DNA of 64,000 bases. It comes from Fidelibacterota bacterium. Lineage in GTDB: Bacteria; Fidelibacterota; Marinisomatia; Marinisomatales; TCS55. The notes below the pieces were generated by a model. The model was given only the letters and a program-made list of their open reading frames with translations, was not told the DNA's origin and searched no databases. This document shows, piece by piece, positions 1 through 8,812 of this stretch. Position 1 is the first letter of the stretch. Every line of letters starts with the position of its first letter. Location: contig JAPYRG010000006.1 in the NCBI GenBank assembly GCA_029936965.1, positions 29,558 through 93,557 of the forward strand. The letters run 5' to 3'. The position numbers and the translations under genes were made by a program.

Positions 1-2677
1 CACTTTTAATTTCAATACCACCAATAAATGTAGAATCATCATTACTGCTTATTATGGAAGGTTGTTTATTTAAAATTGAACCGTTGACTGTAGCATCTCG
101 AAGCTTTTCATCTGACTCGAGTTTAACAAAAACACTATCGCCCAATTTCGCATAACTATTATTATTATTATTAGAATAAATAGTAACAAATAAACTTGGA
201 ATCACATCATCATATATTACAGTTGAACTGTTTGTAACATTAATAAGTGTGTCAGGATTGCCAAATGTATCATGATATGGTATGGAAAAGACTACTGGAC
301 CATTTGTTTCACCACCAGCAAATGTATAGGACGCAGTATACTCATTTCCACTTATATTTGTAACAGTAGCACTATTCGTTTGGATAGTTGCCGTTGGAGT
401 AAGCACAGTTTCTGCTGTCGTGAAAGATACAGTAACTGCATTACCAATTTTTGCATATGTTGGATCGGAATAATTGGATGAAATCGATATTGGAGTTGCA
501 TTATTTAATACCTGTTTGACTAGCAAGGTATCAACAGAACGAGTACCTATGGTTTCATTTCCTGCGTTGTCCGTTAATTTTGTTGTTATTTTTAAACGGG
601 CGCCCTCTACAAATCCAGGAACATTTTCTAAAAAATCTGCACTAGTTATTATACTCATTGAATCCACTAAATCATTGGTAGTAATAGTATGATTCTCACC
701 AAAATCAGTATATGCGCCATCATTAATACTAATCCTCATTTTTACATTCGCTCCTAATAAAGCATTGGGGTCATAAATTGGATCTAGTAGTACCGGGTTA
801 ATTAATGTTGCAGGGGCATTATTAACCCATCCTGTGGCATCGCATGTACCGTTACTGTTTCCAGTTGCATCATTTAAGACAGTTCCCGTCCCCTCTCCCA
901 TTTTCCAGTAGCTGACTAAACCAGTCTCATTACCATTCAGTGTCCAAGAACGAAATCCTGCAATTTCTGATTGACTTCGTGCATAGTTCCATAATCTGAC
1001 ATCACAAACCTGACCATTAAAATAATTAACATTTGCATCATTTTCGAAACCACCAATATAAAACTCAGAACCTGAAACATGATCATAATCTACATTTCCT
1101 GTCCGATTAGCTGTATTAACTAACACCCCATCTTTATAGATCTTGATTTCTGAACCATCATACGTACCAGCTAAATGAGTCCATACGCCAGTCTGAATAC
1201 TTGTTGCAGGATTTGACTCCCACTGATCTTGAGGAGAACTAACCGTTACAAGAAAAAACCTCCACATTCCATTAAAATATACAAAACCATATCCAGATTC
1301 GTCGCCAGCAACCGCTTGCCCATACGATATCATTCCATCATATGTATCTGCAGATTGCACTTTAGCCCATACCTCAAGTGTTAACGTATTTAATTGCATA
1401 CCATTTGTTCCATGACTTGTTACGCTGGTTGAATTATCATTATAAAATCGGCTCCATCCATTTAAAACACTAAAATTCGAAATTGCAGTATCTGGAGGTA
1501 GTGTTGAATAGACTTCTAGATTCGTATTGATACTATTCCACACCTGATCTCTTGTCCAAGGCTCTCCCCCTCTAGGAAATATATGGCCAGTATTATATGC
1601 TCTTGGACCAATACGATCGACAATAACTTTTGAACTATTCGTTGTTTGCGTTACGGTTTGACCTGGGATATTATCTAAGCTAATAAAGTCAATTGAATAT
1701 AATACAGGGCCCTCGGCATCATTTGCAGAAATTGTTTTGGTTGCAGAGTAATCTGTTCCACTTCCTGTACTTGTAACAACTTCTCCATTCATTATCACTG
1801 TAGGTAGCGCAATTAAGTCGGTATTTGATGTCATAGATAAGGTTACATCATCATTGTTTACTGCACCAGTTGGATTATCGACAGGACCGGTAATATTTAC
1901 AGTATTAAATACTGGAGCACCATAAATGTTAACATTATCAAGATACCAGTAGTTAATATTATAAGAAAAAGTCCCATGTGTTCGGAAACGAATCTGCAAT
2001 GTATCTAAATCCCTTAAGCCAGTTAAGAAAAAACTATTCGTTCCCCACGGAATATCTACTGCCCCCAAAGACGCATCAGCAAGAAATGTTAAGGCATTTT
2101 CCCATCCTGAACCAGTACAATACTCAACTTCAAGGTATTCATTTGTTGATGTGCTCTCCCAAGCATCAAAATACATATCAAATGATATTTTCATATCAGA
2201 AAATTCAGAAATATTGATTAATGGGGAGTACATTGACGTTGAGTAATCTCTTGTGTGTGAATACTTAAATCTAGCCACAGGAGCGGAAGTCCAATTTGGT
2301 GCACTTGAATGTTTTTTCCAAACGTCTACATCGGAACAATAAGGGTATGTATTATCGGAAGGATTACATGTTAAAAAAAATGAATCTGGAGGAGTTAAAG
2401 ATGAATAATATTGGTCATCATTTCCACAACTAGACCCATCTACGCAATCATAATCATCACTAACACTTCCAAAACTTCCCCATTGCGCCGATACCCATTT
2501 ATCAAAACTTGTTCCTGATCCCGCAGAGAATGTTTCAATAAATGGAAGAGTTTCATAAGTAGTTGTTCCATTAACTATAACAAAATCTCCGGGATCAGTA
2601 TCGGTACTATATATAATGCTAAATGGAAAATATACTATAATTAAAAAGAAAATATTTTTTTCAATTGTAAATTTCAT
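1..2677 (-). CDS. Large secreted protein with LamG-like domain and Ig-like repeats (partial, C-terminus outside window)
   Basis: The frame is open from the ATG at 2675-2677 to the left edge, about 892 codons with no stop. It starts with a signal peptide (MKFTIEKNIFFLIIVYFPF...). A jelly-roll-like segment around residues 40-220 contains STDTDPGDF near its start and WYLDNVNIYGAP at its end. A LamG/concanavalin-like domain follows at about 390-600 (motifs LEVWAKVQ, WTHLAGTYDG, IKIYKDGVLV, YIGGFE, VCDVRLWNYARS, LVSYWKMGEG). Beyond it lie repeated Ig-like units with the signature YAK(I/L)G(N/D)xVxV. The start overlaps the upstream stop as ATGA. It is probably a surface or exported adhesin-like protein, and possibly a type IX secretion substrate, but the C-terminal sorting domain that would show this is outside the window. 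Specific binding partner unknown. Confidence 0.85.
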   Translation of the reverse strand, partial: MKFTIEKNIFFLIIVYFPFSIIYSTDTDPGDFVIVNGTTTYETLPFIETFSAGSGTSFDKWVSAQWGSFGSVSDDYDCVDGSSCGNDDQYYSSLTPPDSFFLTCNPSDNTYPYCSDVDVWKKHSSAPNWTSAPVARFKYSHTRDYSTSMYSPLINISEFSDMKISFDMYFDAWESTSTNEYLEVEYCTGSGWENALTFLADASLGAVDIPWGTNSFFLTGLRDLDTLQIRFRTHGTFSYNINYWYLDNVNIYGAPVFNTVNITGPVDNPTGAVNNDDVTLSMTSNTDLIALPTVIMNGEVVTSTGSGTDYSATKTISANDAEGPVLYSIDFISLDNIPGQTVTQTTNSSKVIVDRIGPRAYNTGHIFPRGGEPWTRDQVWNSINTNLEVYSTLPPDTAISNFSVLNGWSRFYNDNSTSVTSHGTNGMQLNTLTLEVWAKVQSADTYDGMISYGQAVAGDESGYGFVYFNGMWRFFLVTVSSPQDQWESNPATSIQTGVWTHLAGTYDGSEIKIYKDGVLVNTANRTGNVDYDHVSGSEFYIGGFENDANVNYFNGQVCDVRLWNYARSQSEIAGFRSWTLNGNETGLVSYWKMGEGTGTVLNDATGNSNGTCDATGWVNNAPATLINPVLLDPIYDPNALLGANVKMRISINDGAYTDFGENHTITTNDLVDSMSIITSADFLENVPGFVEGARLKITTKLTDNAGNETIGTRSVDTLLVKQVLNNATPISISSNYSDPTYAKIGNAVTVSFTTAETVLTPTATIQTNSATVTNISGNEYTASYTFAGGETNGPVVFSIPYHDTFGNPDTLINVTNSSTVIYDDVIPSLFVTIYSNNNNNSYAKLGDSVFVKLESDEKLRDATVNGSILNKQPSIISSNDDSTFIGGIEIKS

Positions 2678-3264
2678 TGGATAGTAACAGTAGCATTTCT
2701 GATCCCACGAATAGAAATTGTTTCATCTAAAGGAGTAACTAACTCGCACTGCGTTGTATCGTATTCTACAAGCGTTTCACCACTATTAAGTGCAGTAAAA
2801 TATAATTCAGCGATATGCCCTGTCTCTGTAACATATGACAACGCACCTTCTTCTCCCAAGTACCAAGCAAATATATCAATTTCTCCAAAAACAACTGAAT
2901 AAGTAAACAAAGGAATGCTAGCTCCACTATTAGTTAATAAGACACCTGGAACAATTGTGTCTAATTGTATTAACTCCGCATTATAGGTTATATGGGCATG
3001 TACTCCTGCTAAGGTAGTATCATGATCAATAATATATGTTCCAATTATAACCGAATCACCGTTTGAAACAATCTGTGTGAGCGGATGCATTGTTAAGGCT
3101 GGAGGAAAAACTCCAGCGATAGAATCGGCTATTACATCAATTGGATTATCTAGTTTTATTTCATATGTCTTGCAAGAAAAAAATATAATGCAGCTTAGAA
3201 AGCTAATAGCAATTGATTCAATTCTAATTATATTTTGATAAAGTAATGTAAAATAGTTTTTCAA
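2674..3264 (-). CDS. Lipoprotein with cohesin-like domain
   Basis: 196 aa. The N-terminus is hydrophobic and ends in a Cys at a lipobox-like FFSC (about residue 31), suggesting an outer-membrane lipoprotein, although the leader is long. The rest resembles the cohesin fold: a GDSVIIGTYI strand, then AGVHAHITYNAELIQLD, a hydrophobic FAWYLGEEGAL segment and an IAELYFTALNSGE strand. In known families this fold mediates protein-protein contacts or carbohydrate-complex assembly; here it may simply be an Ig-like scaffold. Its stop overlaps the start of the giant LamG protein by 4 bases (ATGA), so the two are translationally coupled and plausibly work together at the cell surface. Function beyond that is not known. 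Confidence 0.75.
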   Translation of the reverse strand: MKNYFTLLYQNIIRIESIAISFLSCIIFFSCKTYEIKLDNPIDVIADSIAGVFPPALTMHPLTQIVSNGDSVIIGTYIIDHDTTLAGVHAHITYNAELIQLDTIVPGVLLTNSGASIPLFTYSVVFGEIDIFAWYLGEEGALSYVTETGHIAELYFTALNSGETLVEYDTTQCELVTPLDETISIRGIRNATVTIQ

Positions 3265-3316
3265 AATGCTGATAGTGATTATACCAACTGCTTGAAATCC
3301 ACTTTAACCACTTTAT

Positions 3317-4252
3317 CTATTTACGACGATATGGTTCAGGCCCATGAATAAACTTTTGAGGTCTTGGTCCAGCAATATAGGCATGGATAGCATTGATCGC
3401 CCATACTGTCCCAATCATAATACCATTGTTAATCATTGCCTTATTATAACTCTTATGTGCATTCCAATATCCTATTGTTTCTTTGCGTAATTGTAATACC
3501 TCATCAGGATCTGTTTCTTTATCATATAACTTCGAAGATTTCTCCAAATTTTTTACTGCGGAAGAATATTGAGAAAAATTAAAGAATAGTACTCCAAAAA
3601 GTACTGCTTCTAAAGATGGAAAAGCAAAACCCGGTAATCTCTTATTTGAATAAAATTGTCCCCAACCAGGTGCAACCGTTGATCTCCAAAGTGCACCAAA
3701 TGGAGTTTTATCCTCTTTAATATCTTTAGGATGTTTAGGAAATAGATCTCTCCGGGGCTGCATTAATTCATATGGAGGATCTTCACCTATTAATGCCCAA
3801 GAAGCAATATTAGATTCTGCTTCTAATGCATTAATTACATCTAAAATATTTATTTTTATTATACTAATAGTTCCTCCAGATCGAGTTGAAATAATTTCTC
3901 CAGTTAATATCGATCCATATGGCTCAACTTTTGTCCCTGCATACATCACATAATCGGCAGACAACTCTTGTCCAATACTTATAATTATTTCTCTGTCAGG
4001 TATCTCTCTTTCAGGATCATCAAGATCAGAATATTGTCCCACAACAGATAATACTATTTCTGGATCAATAACCCTCATTTGTGGTGTCGCTTGCAGTTGA
4101 GATGACATCGATGAGAATAGCTCTCCATATTGGACTATAGAAGCACTATCCATTGTAAGATCAATGAATGCAATACTACCAGTATAATCAGCACTTTTAA
4201 TTATGCCAAAAAAAATTATAGAAATAATAAATACTTTATATTTAAGGATCAA
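3317..4252 (-). CDS. DUF5683 domain protein with N-terminal TolB/CsgG-like region
   Basis: 311 aa with a signal peptide (cleavage near residue 20). Residues about 25-165 look like the alpha/beta domain found in CsgG/TolB-N type envelope proteins (IAFIDLTMDSASI, a conserved ADYVMYAGTKV segment). The C-terminal half carries the DUF5683 hallmark ALWRSTVAPGWGQFYSNKR, followed by two hydrophobic helices and a basic tail. DUF5683 proteins are widespread membrane proteins of the FCB group with no established biochemical role. The start overlaps the stop of the PEGA gene by 4 bases, so it belongs to the same coupled envelope operon. Domain call confident; function not known. Confidence 0.8.
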   Translation of the reverse strand: MILKYKVFIISIIFFGIIKSADYTGSIAFIDLTMDSASIVQYGELFSSMSSQLQATPQMRVIDPEIVLSVVGQYSDLDDPEREIPDREIIISIGQELSADYVMYAGTKVEPYGSILTGEIISTRSGGTISIIKINILDVINALEAESNIASWALIGEDPPYELMQPRRDLFPKHPKDIKEDKTPFGALWRSTVAPGWGQFYSNKRLPGFAFPSLEAVLFGVLFFNFSQYSSAVKNLEKSSKLYDKETDPDEVLQLRKETIGYWNAHKSYNKAMINNGIMIGTVWAINAIHAYIAGPRPQKFIHGPEPYRRK

Positions 4253-4725
4253 TTAGGGCCTGATTCAGGTTGATAACGGGTATAAATAAACTCAGCATTA
4301 CGATCAGCAATAATAACTTGGTCATCAAATAGTTCATCTAAATAATATACGCGTAAGCGATGCGGGCCAGCTTCAAGATTTAATTTTATCTTCTCACCAC
4401 GCCAGGTATGTTCTCCATTTAATTCGAAAGTAAGACCTTTTTCTTTGGCTCGAAATTTTATTTTATACATAGGATTAAGAATAAAATCAGAAACTAGTCG
4501 CTTGGCGTCTTGCACAGATATTTCATGAGTCGCAGGCGCATACCCACCTGCTTCCAGTCGAACTTCATGTAGCCCAGGTTTTACTGAATAACCTTTTATA
4601 GGAGCAGTACCAATTTCTTTTCCATCTAAAATTACAGTTGCTCCTTTTGGTAAAACTTTAATATCTAAGGTTACTTGACCAGTCAAATGCGATATTAAAA
4701 TAAAACTAATCAACAAGTATTTCAT
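4249..4725 (-). CDS. PEGA domain protein, exported
   Basis: 158 aa from the internal ATG at 4723-4725. I prefer this start to the longer frame reaching 4803 because it begins exactly at a signal peptide (MKYLLISFILISHLTG) and makes an ATGA overlap with the upstream stop. Residues about 20-85 form a PEGA domain (IKVLPKGATVILDGKEIGTAP, then KPGLHEVRLEAGGY), a small beta domain common in surface-layer and envelope proteins. A second, weaker PEGA-like unit follows (FELNGEHTWRGE, LEAGPHRLRVYY). It lies between an SH3-like lipoprotein and a DUF5683 protein, with overlapping genes on both sides. A structural or peptidoglycan-proximal role is inference. Confidence 0.8.
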   Translation of the reverse strand: MKYLLISFILISHLTGQVTLDIKVLPKGATVILDGKEIGTAPIKGYSVKPGLHEVRLEAGGYAPATHEISVQDAKRLVSDFILNPMYKIKFRAKEKGLTFELNGEHTWRGEKIKLNLEAGPHRLRVYYLDELFDDQVIIADRNAEFIYTRYQPESGPN

Positions 4726-5702
4726 TGCTTTGCTAACTCTAGATCGTCTTGTGGACTCATAAAATAGTTTCCAGCATAAATTACATCCTGCTCTCGGACC
4801 CATCCTGGAATCATTTCAGACTTATCATCAGACCAGAAAATTTCCACTAAACCATATAGCCTATTACCAGAAACCTGAGTAACAGCTATAATATCATTTT
4901 TAGATAGTAAAAAATGTGTAATAGAGCCATTTGCAGATGATTCACGAAAATGCGTTAGATTATTTTTTGCAATGTATAAATTTCCTCTATCAACAAAATC
5001 TTTACTGGGGCCCAATGCAAAATCAATATCTAAATCAAATTTACCATTAAAAACTGCATCCTTATTTACCATGGGAAACAAAGAACCTGCACCTGCAGAT
5101 ACAATAATATCGCTACGATATCCATATTCATTTGGTAGTTCAAATCGATAATCTCCATCAATGCGTGATTTTGTATAAAATGATCTACCTGTAGAATCTG
5201 TTGCAACCAATTGAATACCGCCTAACATCCTTTCATCATATCTTCGAAACACTACTCCTGCAATAACAGCTGGAGTTTTAATTATTTTACTTACCGGAAG
5301 AGATATTATACCATAACGCACACCTGTAAACTCATGTTTAATCTCAGGCATATCTGGTCCCTGAGGATAAATGACAAGTAAATTGCCGTTCTTATCAGAA
5401 GAAAGTGTATTCTGAGGAAGGAATACTTGAATTTTCTCTTCAGGCATATATGTTGCAGCAAAAATAGGATCGACTTCATTTTCTCTATCATATATATAAA
5501 CCTGGAATGCTTCTGGTAATGTATTAACTAATTGAACAGGCGCATTTATTTGGATATCTTGATATTCATATCTCAATGAAATTAATGGAGCACGTTGAGT
5601 ATATACTGGATCAGGATATTTAGGGGCAAACATATACCCACAGCCTGAAAAGATAAAAACTGCACAAAATACTAAGAGACTGGTATGTGGAGTAGTCTTC
5701 AT
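4722..5702 (-). CDS. Lipoprotein with C-terminal SH3-like segment
   Basis: 326 aa. A lipoprotein signal peptide ends at FSGC (Cys about residue 21). No catalytic family is recognised. The middle (about 150-230) resembles a carboxypeptidase-regulatory or CNA-B-like beta sandwich (AGVVFRRYDERMLGGIQL, DGDYRFELP). The end (about 265-315) reads as an SH3-like domain (SKNDIIAVTQVSG, LVEIFWSDDK, MIPGWVREQDV), which in other families binds peptidoglycan or protein tails. It is the first gene of the overlapping chain that continues with PEGA and DUF5683 proteins and is therefore probably the promoter-proximal member. Role in envelope assembly is inferred from context only. Confidence 0.75.
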   Translation of the reverse strand: MKTTPHTSLLVFCAVFIFSGCGYMFAPKYPDPVYTQRAPLISLRYEYQDIQINAPVQLVNTLPEAFQVYIYDRENEVDPIFAATYMPEEKIQVFLPQNTLSSDKNGNLLVIYPQGPDMPEIKHEFTGVRYGIISLPVSKIIKTPAVIAGVVFRRYDERMLGGIQLVATDSTGRSFYTKSRIDGDYRFELPNEYGYRSDIIVSAGAGSLFPMVNKDAVFNGKFDLDIDFALGPSKDFVDRGNLYIAKNNLTHFRESSANGSITHFLLSKNDIIAVTQVSGNRLYGLVEIFWSDDKSEMIPGWVREQDVIYAGNYFMSPQDDLELAKQ

Positions 5703-5752
5703 TCTTTATACACCTGCTTTTAAGCAAGTATCAGTTCGAATTTATTACAATA

Positions 5753-5781
5753 AGAATATACTATTCAAGACATAGTATTCT
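5753..5781 (-). terminator. Stem-loop after the thioesterase gene
   Basis: On the minus strand AGAATACTAT (5772-5781) can pair with ATAGT-AT-ATTCT (5753-5764), giving a 10-bp stem with a 2-nt bulge and a 7-nt loop. It overlaps the TAG stop of the thioesterase and is followed by an AT-rich stretch without a strong U-run. A factor-independent terminator is plausible but weak. Confidence 0.4.
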
Positions 5782-6172
5782 ATAAAGAACGTCCGTGTGG
5801 AAATTTGACATATTCATCATTAGAATCCTTCTTTACTGCCACCATTGTAATAATTGCAGTACATGCCAATCTCTTTTTAACTTTAAGACCTTCGGCATAA
5901 GCATCTATAACAACCTCAAATGATGAATTTCCTGCTTTAGATACAAAACCTTCGAAATTAACCCATTCTCCAGGATAAACCGGTTCTCGGAATTCAACTT
6001 TTTCTATGGCGCGCGTCAAAGCACCATCAACCCCAGCTCCCCGTAAAAAACGATACGCAACCTTCGCTGCTGCAAGATCCATCCAAGATATCATTTGACC
6101 ACCAAATAAAGTACCAACATTATTGGCATCATCTGGCATCACCAACTGACTGTATTTAGCAGAATATTTCAA
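5780..6172 (-). CDS. Acyl-CoA thioesterase, hotdog fold
   Basis: 130 aa, the usual length for a single-hotdog YciA/ACOT-type thioesterase. The N-terminal motif MPDDANNVGTLFGGQMISWMD holds the family's conserved Asp/Asn-Gly-Gly-Asp pattern around the active site, and the segment VEFREPVYPGEWVNFEGFV is the typical hotdog beta sheet. It hydrolyses acyl-CoA to free acid and CoA in the cytoplasm; chain-length preference cannot be read from sequence. It stands alone, 170 bases downstream of an MFS gene with a strong dyad element in between, and is followed by a possible terminator. Confidence 0.88.
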   Translation of the reverse strand: MKYSAKYSQLVMPDDANNVGTLFGGQMISWMDLAAAKVAYRFLRGAGVDGALTRAIEKVEFREPVYPGEWVNFEGFVSKAGNSSFEVVIDAYAEGLKVKKRLACTAIITMVAVKKDSNDEYVKFPHGRSL

Positions 6173-6215
6173 GTATTACTTTATATATAATCGTTTATGC
6201 TCATTTATATAATAA

Positions 6216-6286
6216 TATAGCCTCGCTAATAAACCCTCGAGAAAAACAATTTTCTCTGAAGAGCACGCCACACCAGCGAGGCTATA
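6216..6286. other. 71-bp nested dyad element, candidate structured RNA or terminator
   Basis: A perfect 12-bp inverted repeat, TATAGCCTCGCT (6216-6227) and AGCGAGGCTATA (6275-6286), encloses a second hairpin, GAGAAAA (6239-6245) and TTTTCTC (6250-6256). AT-rich flanks outside the 12-bp arms can extend the pairing imperfectly. It lies in the 172-bp gap between the MFS stop and the thioesterase start. The GC-rich arms stand out from the AT-rich surroundings. It could be the MFS terminator, a leader of the thioesterase mRNA, a small RNA, or a mobile-element relic. No matching known RNA family was recognised. Confidence 0.7.
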
Positions 6287-6344
6287 CCAAATATTATATA
6301 TAATTCTTATTTTTAGTCAACATATTTTTTACGCAAATGAAATC

Positions 6345-7619
6345 TTATTGAAATCCTTCTTTGACAATTCGCTTCCCTTCTTCAATATCTACTTTACTTA
6401 AGAAATATGCACCTAGAATAAATAATAATAAAATCGACAATATTCCCACCCTTACATTTCCATAAATAACAGTAACTGTCCCCACTAGGGCTGGACCAAT
6501 AATTGCAGCAAATTTACCAAACATGTTATAAAATCCAAAAAATTCAGCTGATTTAGATGGTGGAATAATTCTCGTATATAGACTACGACTAAGAGCTTGA
6601 ATGCCGCCTTGAAAAAGGCCAATTAATATTGCCAAGATATAAAAATGCGCTACTTTTGTCATTAAATAGCCAAAAAATGTAATAATTGAGTACCCTATAA
6701 TACCTATCATTATTCCTGTTTTGGCTCCAACCTTTTGTGCCATCCATCCATATATTAAAGCAGCTGGAAAAGCAATAAACTGCACAATTAATAGAGCAAT
6801 AATTAAACTCTCATTTGGAAACCTTAAAGACTTTCCATAGTCTACAGCCATTTTTATTATTGTATCCACTCCATCAATATAGAAAAAATATGCCAATAGG
6901 AATAAAGCAACAACTCTCATATTACGGATTTCTTTGAATGTTTGTATTAATTGCTTCCAACCCATATTAATTGATTTGATTAAATCAACAGACTTATCAT
7001 CATTTGGCTCAGATACAAACAATATTAAAGGGACAGTAAAAACCAACCACCAAATTGCGACACTTACAAAGGAAAATCTAATTGCTGTTGCGCCATCTGG
7101 AATACCGAATAAATCAGGTTTCAAATACATAATTACATTTAATAAAAACAACAAACCTCCACCAAGGTAACCAAGTCCATATCCTAGAGATGACACCGCA
7201 TCTACCTTTTCTTCAGTAGCTAAATCAGGAAGAAGAGAATCATAAAAAATATTTGAACTAGCATAGCCAATCGATGCTATCATATAAAGTAAGACTGCCA
7301 TCTGCCAGTGTCCCTGATTGACTATCCATAATCCCCCCGTCATGATTGATCCTAAAAAAGCAAAAAAAATAAGAAACTTTTTCTTTTTGGAACCTTGATC
7401 TGCAATTGCTCCTAGAAAAGGAGCTAAAGCTGCCACCACAATTGCATACAATGAATTAGCCATACCAAGATAGAATGTGCTTTGACTCGGAATATTAGGA
7501 TCAGCCCAATATTCTTTAAAGAAAATGGGGAAAAACCCGGCCATAACTGTAGTAGCATAGGCGCTATTTGCCCAATCATATAATGCCCAGCTCCAAATAG
7601 AACGTTTATTTGCTTTCAT
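6345..7619 (-). CDS. MFS transporter of the UMF1/Atg22-like family
   Basis: 424 aa from the ATG at 7617-7619. The frame is open to 7685, but the first 22 residues of the longer version are not family-like, and MKANKRSIWSWALYDWANSAY is the classical N-terminus. Family marks are YDWANSAYATTVMAGFFPIFF, the loop-2/3 signature LAPFLGAIADQGSKKKK, and FQGGIQALSRSLYTRIIPPSKSAEFFGFYNMFGKFA. About twelve hydrophobic helices are visible. UMF1 proteins are inner-membrane carriers of largely unknown substrate. It is the last gene of the DUF1343 operon, about 30 bases after the barrel-like gene, so export or import of a muropeptide product is a reasonable inference, not a demonstrated role. Confidence 0.85.
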   Translation of the reverse strand: MKANKRSIWSWALYDWANSAYATTVMAGFFPIFFKEYWADPNIPSQSTFYLGMANSLYAIVVAALAPFLGAIADQGSKKKKFLIFFAFLGSIMTGGLWIVNQGHWQMAVLLYMIASIGYASSNIFYDSLLPDLATEEKVDAVSSLGYGLGYLGGGLLFLLNVIMYLKPDLFGIPDGATAIRFSFVSVAIWWLVFTVPLILFVSEPNDDKSVDLIKSINMGWKQLIQTFKEIRNMRVVALFLLAYFFYIDGVDTIIKMAVDYGKSLRFPNESLIIALLIVQFIAFPAALIYGWMAQKVGAKTGIMIGIIGYSIITFFGYLMTKVAHFYILAILIGLFQGGIQALSRSLYTRIIPPSKSAEFFGFYNMFGKFAAIIGPALVGTVTVIYGNVRVGILSILLLFILGAYFLSKVDIEEGKRIVKEGFQ

Positions 7620-7648
7620 AAGATCTATAAAAGATAAGAAAAATTTAC

Positions 7649-8812
7649 CTACCAAGCTTGAAAATAAGCCTGGACACCTATCCAAGTATTGGCGAAAGTA
7701 TATGTATGTCGAGTAAAATATGGAAATGAAGCCCCTACTTCAATATCAAATAATACTGGCCCAAAACTTTTTATAGGATGAACATTATGAAAAGTAGCTA
7801 AAATATACTGCCTAACTTGTGTCTTTTTTGTATCATGAACTATTTCTCCATTCCTTGTTCTGCTGATCATCCAATTATCCCAATTTAAATTTTCCGATAA
7901 AACAAAATCTCTTTCTGTTCTAACGCTATTAATACCTGTAGTAATAGATAATCTATCCGGAAATAATTCTAATTTCCCCATAGCAGATAATAATAATTCA
8001 TCACCAAGTTGGTGTAGAAAAGAATTTCCTATTTTAGATATAATTGAATCAGGATTCGTTTCTGATCCCCATAAAAATGACACCGGGGTATTCACAACCT
8101 CTCTGGAATATTTCCCATGTTCAATGCGCCAAGTAATATTCACTAATCTTTTTTTAAAGTACTTAAAAAACTCTCCAAACAAAGAATATGAATATCGTGT
8201 CATACCATTGCCAACAGGTAAATCAAAAAATTGAGAAGGAATACCGTTTTCATTTCTTGATTTTGATTTATACGGACTTAATCTTTTAGCAGTAGGAAAT
8301 CGCAAGCTAACACCACCATAAATAGACATTGGCTCTTTTCCGGTCCATGAAGGATAACCATATAATAATATTTTCATTCCTAAACTTGCATCACCAAGGC
8401 CCGAGGTTGATCTTTTATCAGGATAATAAAAGTTTAATAAAGAATCCAAAGGATATGATAAAGAATCGAGAATTATTTCCTTTGACCAATCTATTTTATT
8501 ACTTAACGATTTATAAGAAGGTAATAATAAGCTAAATGTCATTCGATCTGATAGACCATATTCAATATGTATATCCCTTTTATTATAATTCATTTTATTC
8601 ATTTGATGGACAAAAGCAGCTTCCGTTGAATCATTCGCCATATAACTTATATCTCTTATACCTTTATTTAATAGTCCGCCGGATCCTATCCAATTACCTG
8701 AACCAATACTATTAATAATTGATATACGCCATACACTCCTTGGTATTGTGAAAAAAGTTTGGGTATGTACAATTGAAAAAAGAAATATAAAAAGATAAAT
8801 AAATCTATTCAT
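7649..8812 (-). CDS. Putative outer-membrane beta-barrel protein
   Basis: 387 aa from MNRFIYLFIFLF at 8812, the ATG that begins a clear signal peptide; the frame is open further upstream but that part lies inside the previous gene. The mature protein is rich in alternating hydrophobic strands with aromatic ends (for example IHIEYGLSDRMTFSLLLPSY, SIYGGVSLRFP, YSYSLFGEFFKYF, FDIEVGASFPYF) and ends FANTWIGVQAYFQAW, as expected of an outer-membrane barrel. No specific family recognised. It overlaps the upstream DUF1343 gene by 8 bases, so it probably serves the same substrate, perhaps as a pore for peptidoglycan-derived sugars. Confidence 0.65.
   Translation of the reverse strand: MNRFIYLFIFLFSIVHTQTFFTIPRSVWRISIINSIGSGNWIGSGGLLNKGIRDISYMANDSTEAAFVHQMNKMNYNKRDIHIEYGLSDRMTFSLLLPSYKSLSNKIDWSKEIILDSLSYPLDSLLNFYYPDKRSTSGLGDASLGMKILLYGYPSWTGKEPMSIYGGVSLRFPTAKRLSPYKSKSRNENGIPSQFFDLPVGNGMTRYSYSLFGEFFKYFKKRLVNITWRIEHGKYSREVVNTPVSFLWGSETNPDSIISKIGNSFLHQLGDELLLSAMGKLELFPDRLSITTGINSVRTERDFVLSENLNWDNWMISRTRNGEIVHDTKKTQVRQYILATFHNVHPIKSFGPVLFDIEVGASFPYFTRHTYTFANTWIGVQAYFQAW

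Noticed and set aside
160-185. AAT/ATT trinucleotide run as a microsatellite
   Set aside because: It codes for five Asn residues in the secreted protein; a similar run codes for C-terminal Asn of the esterase. Too short to call a functional repeat.
272-692. Two short plus-strand frames near the left edge
   Set aside because: Both are shadows of the Ig-like repeats coded on the minus strand.
1978-2217. Plus-strand 79-codon frame inside the first region
   Set aside because: It is opposite the open LamG protein frame and shows no protein-like composition.
4726-4803. Longer start for the PEGA protein
   Set aside because: The extra 26 residues come from the end of the previous gene in another frame; the internal ATG starts a signal peptide and makes an ATGA junction.
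6216-6286. Self-cleaving ribozyme (hammerhead or twister)
   Set aside because: No CTGATGA core and no twister pseudoknot blocks could be found in either direction.
7620-7685. Longer start for the MFS transporter
   Set aside because: The extra part lies inside the barrel gene and the family N-terminus begins at MKANKRS.
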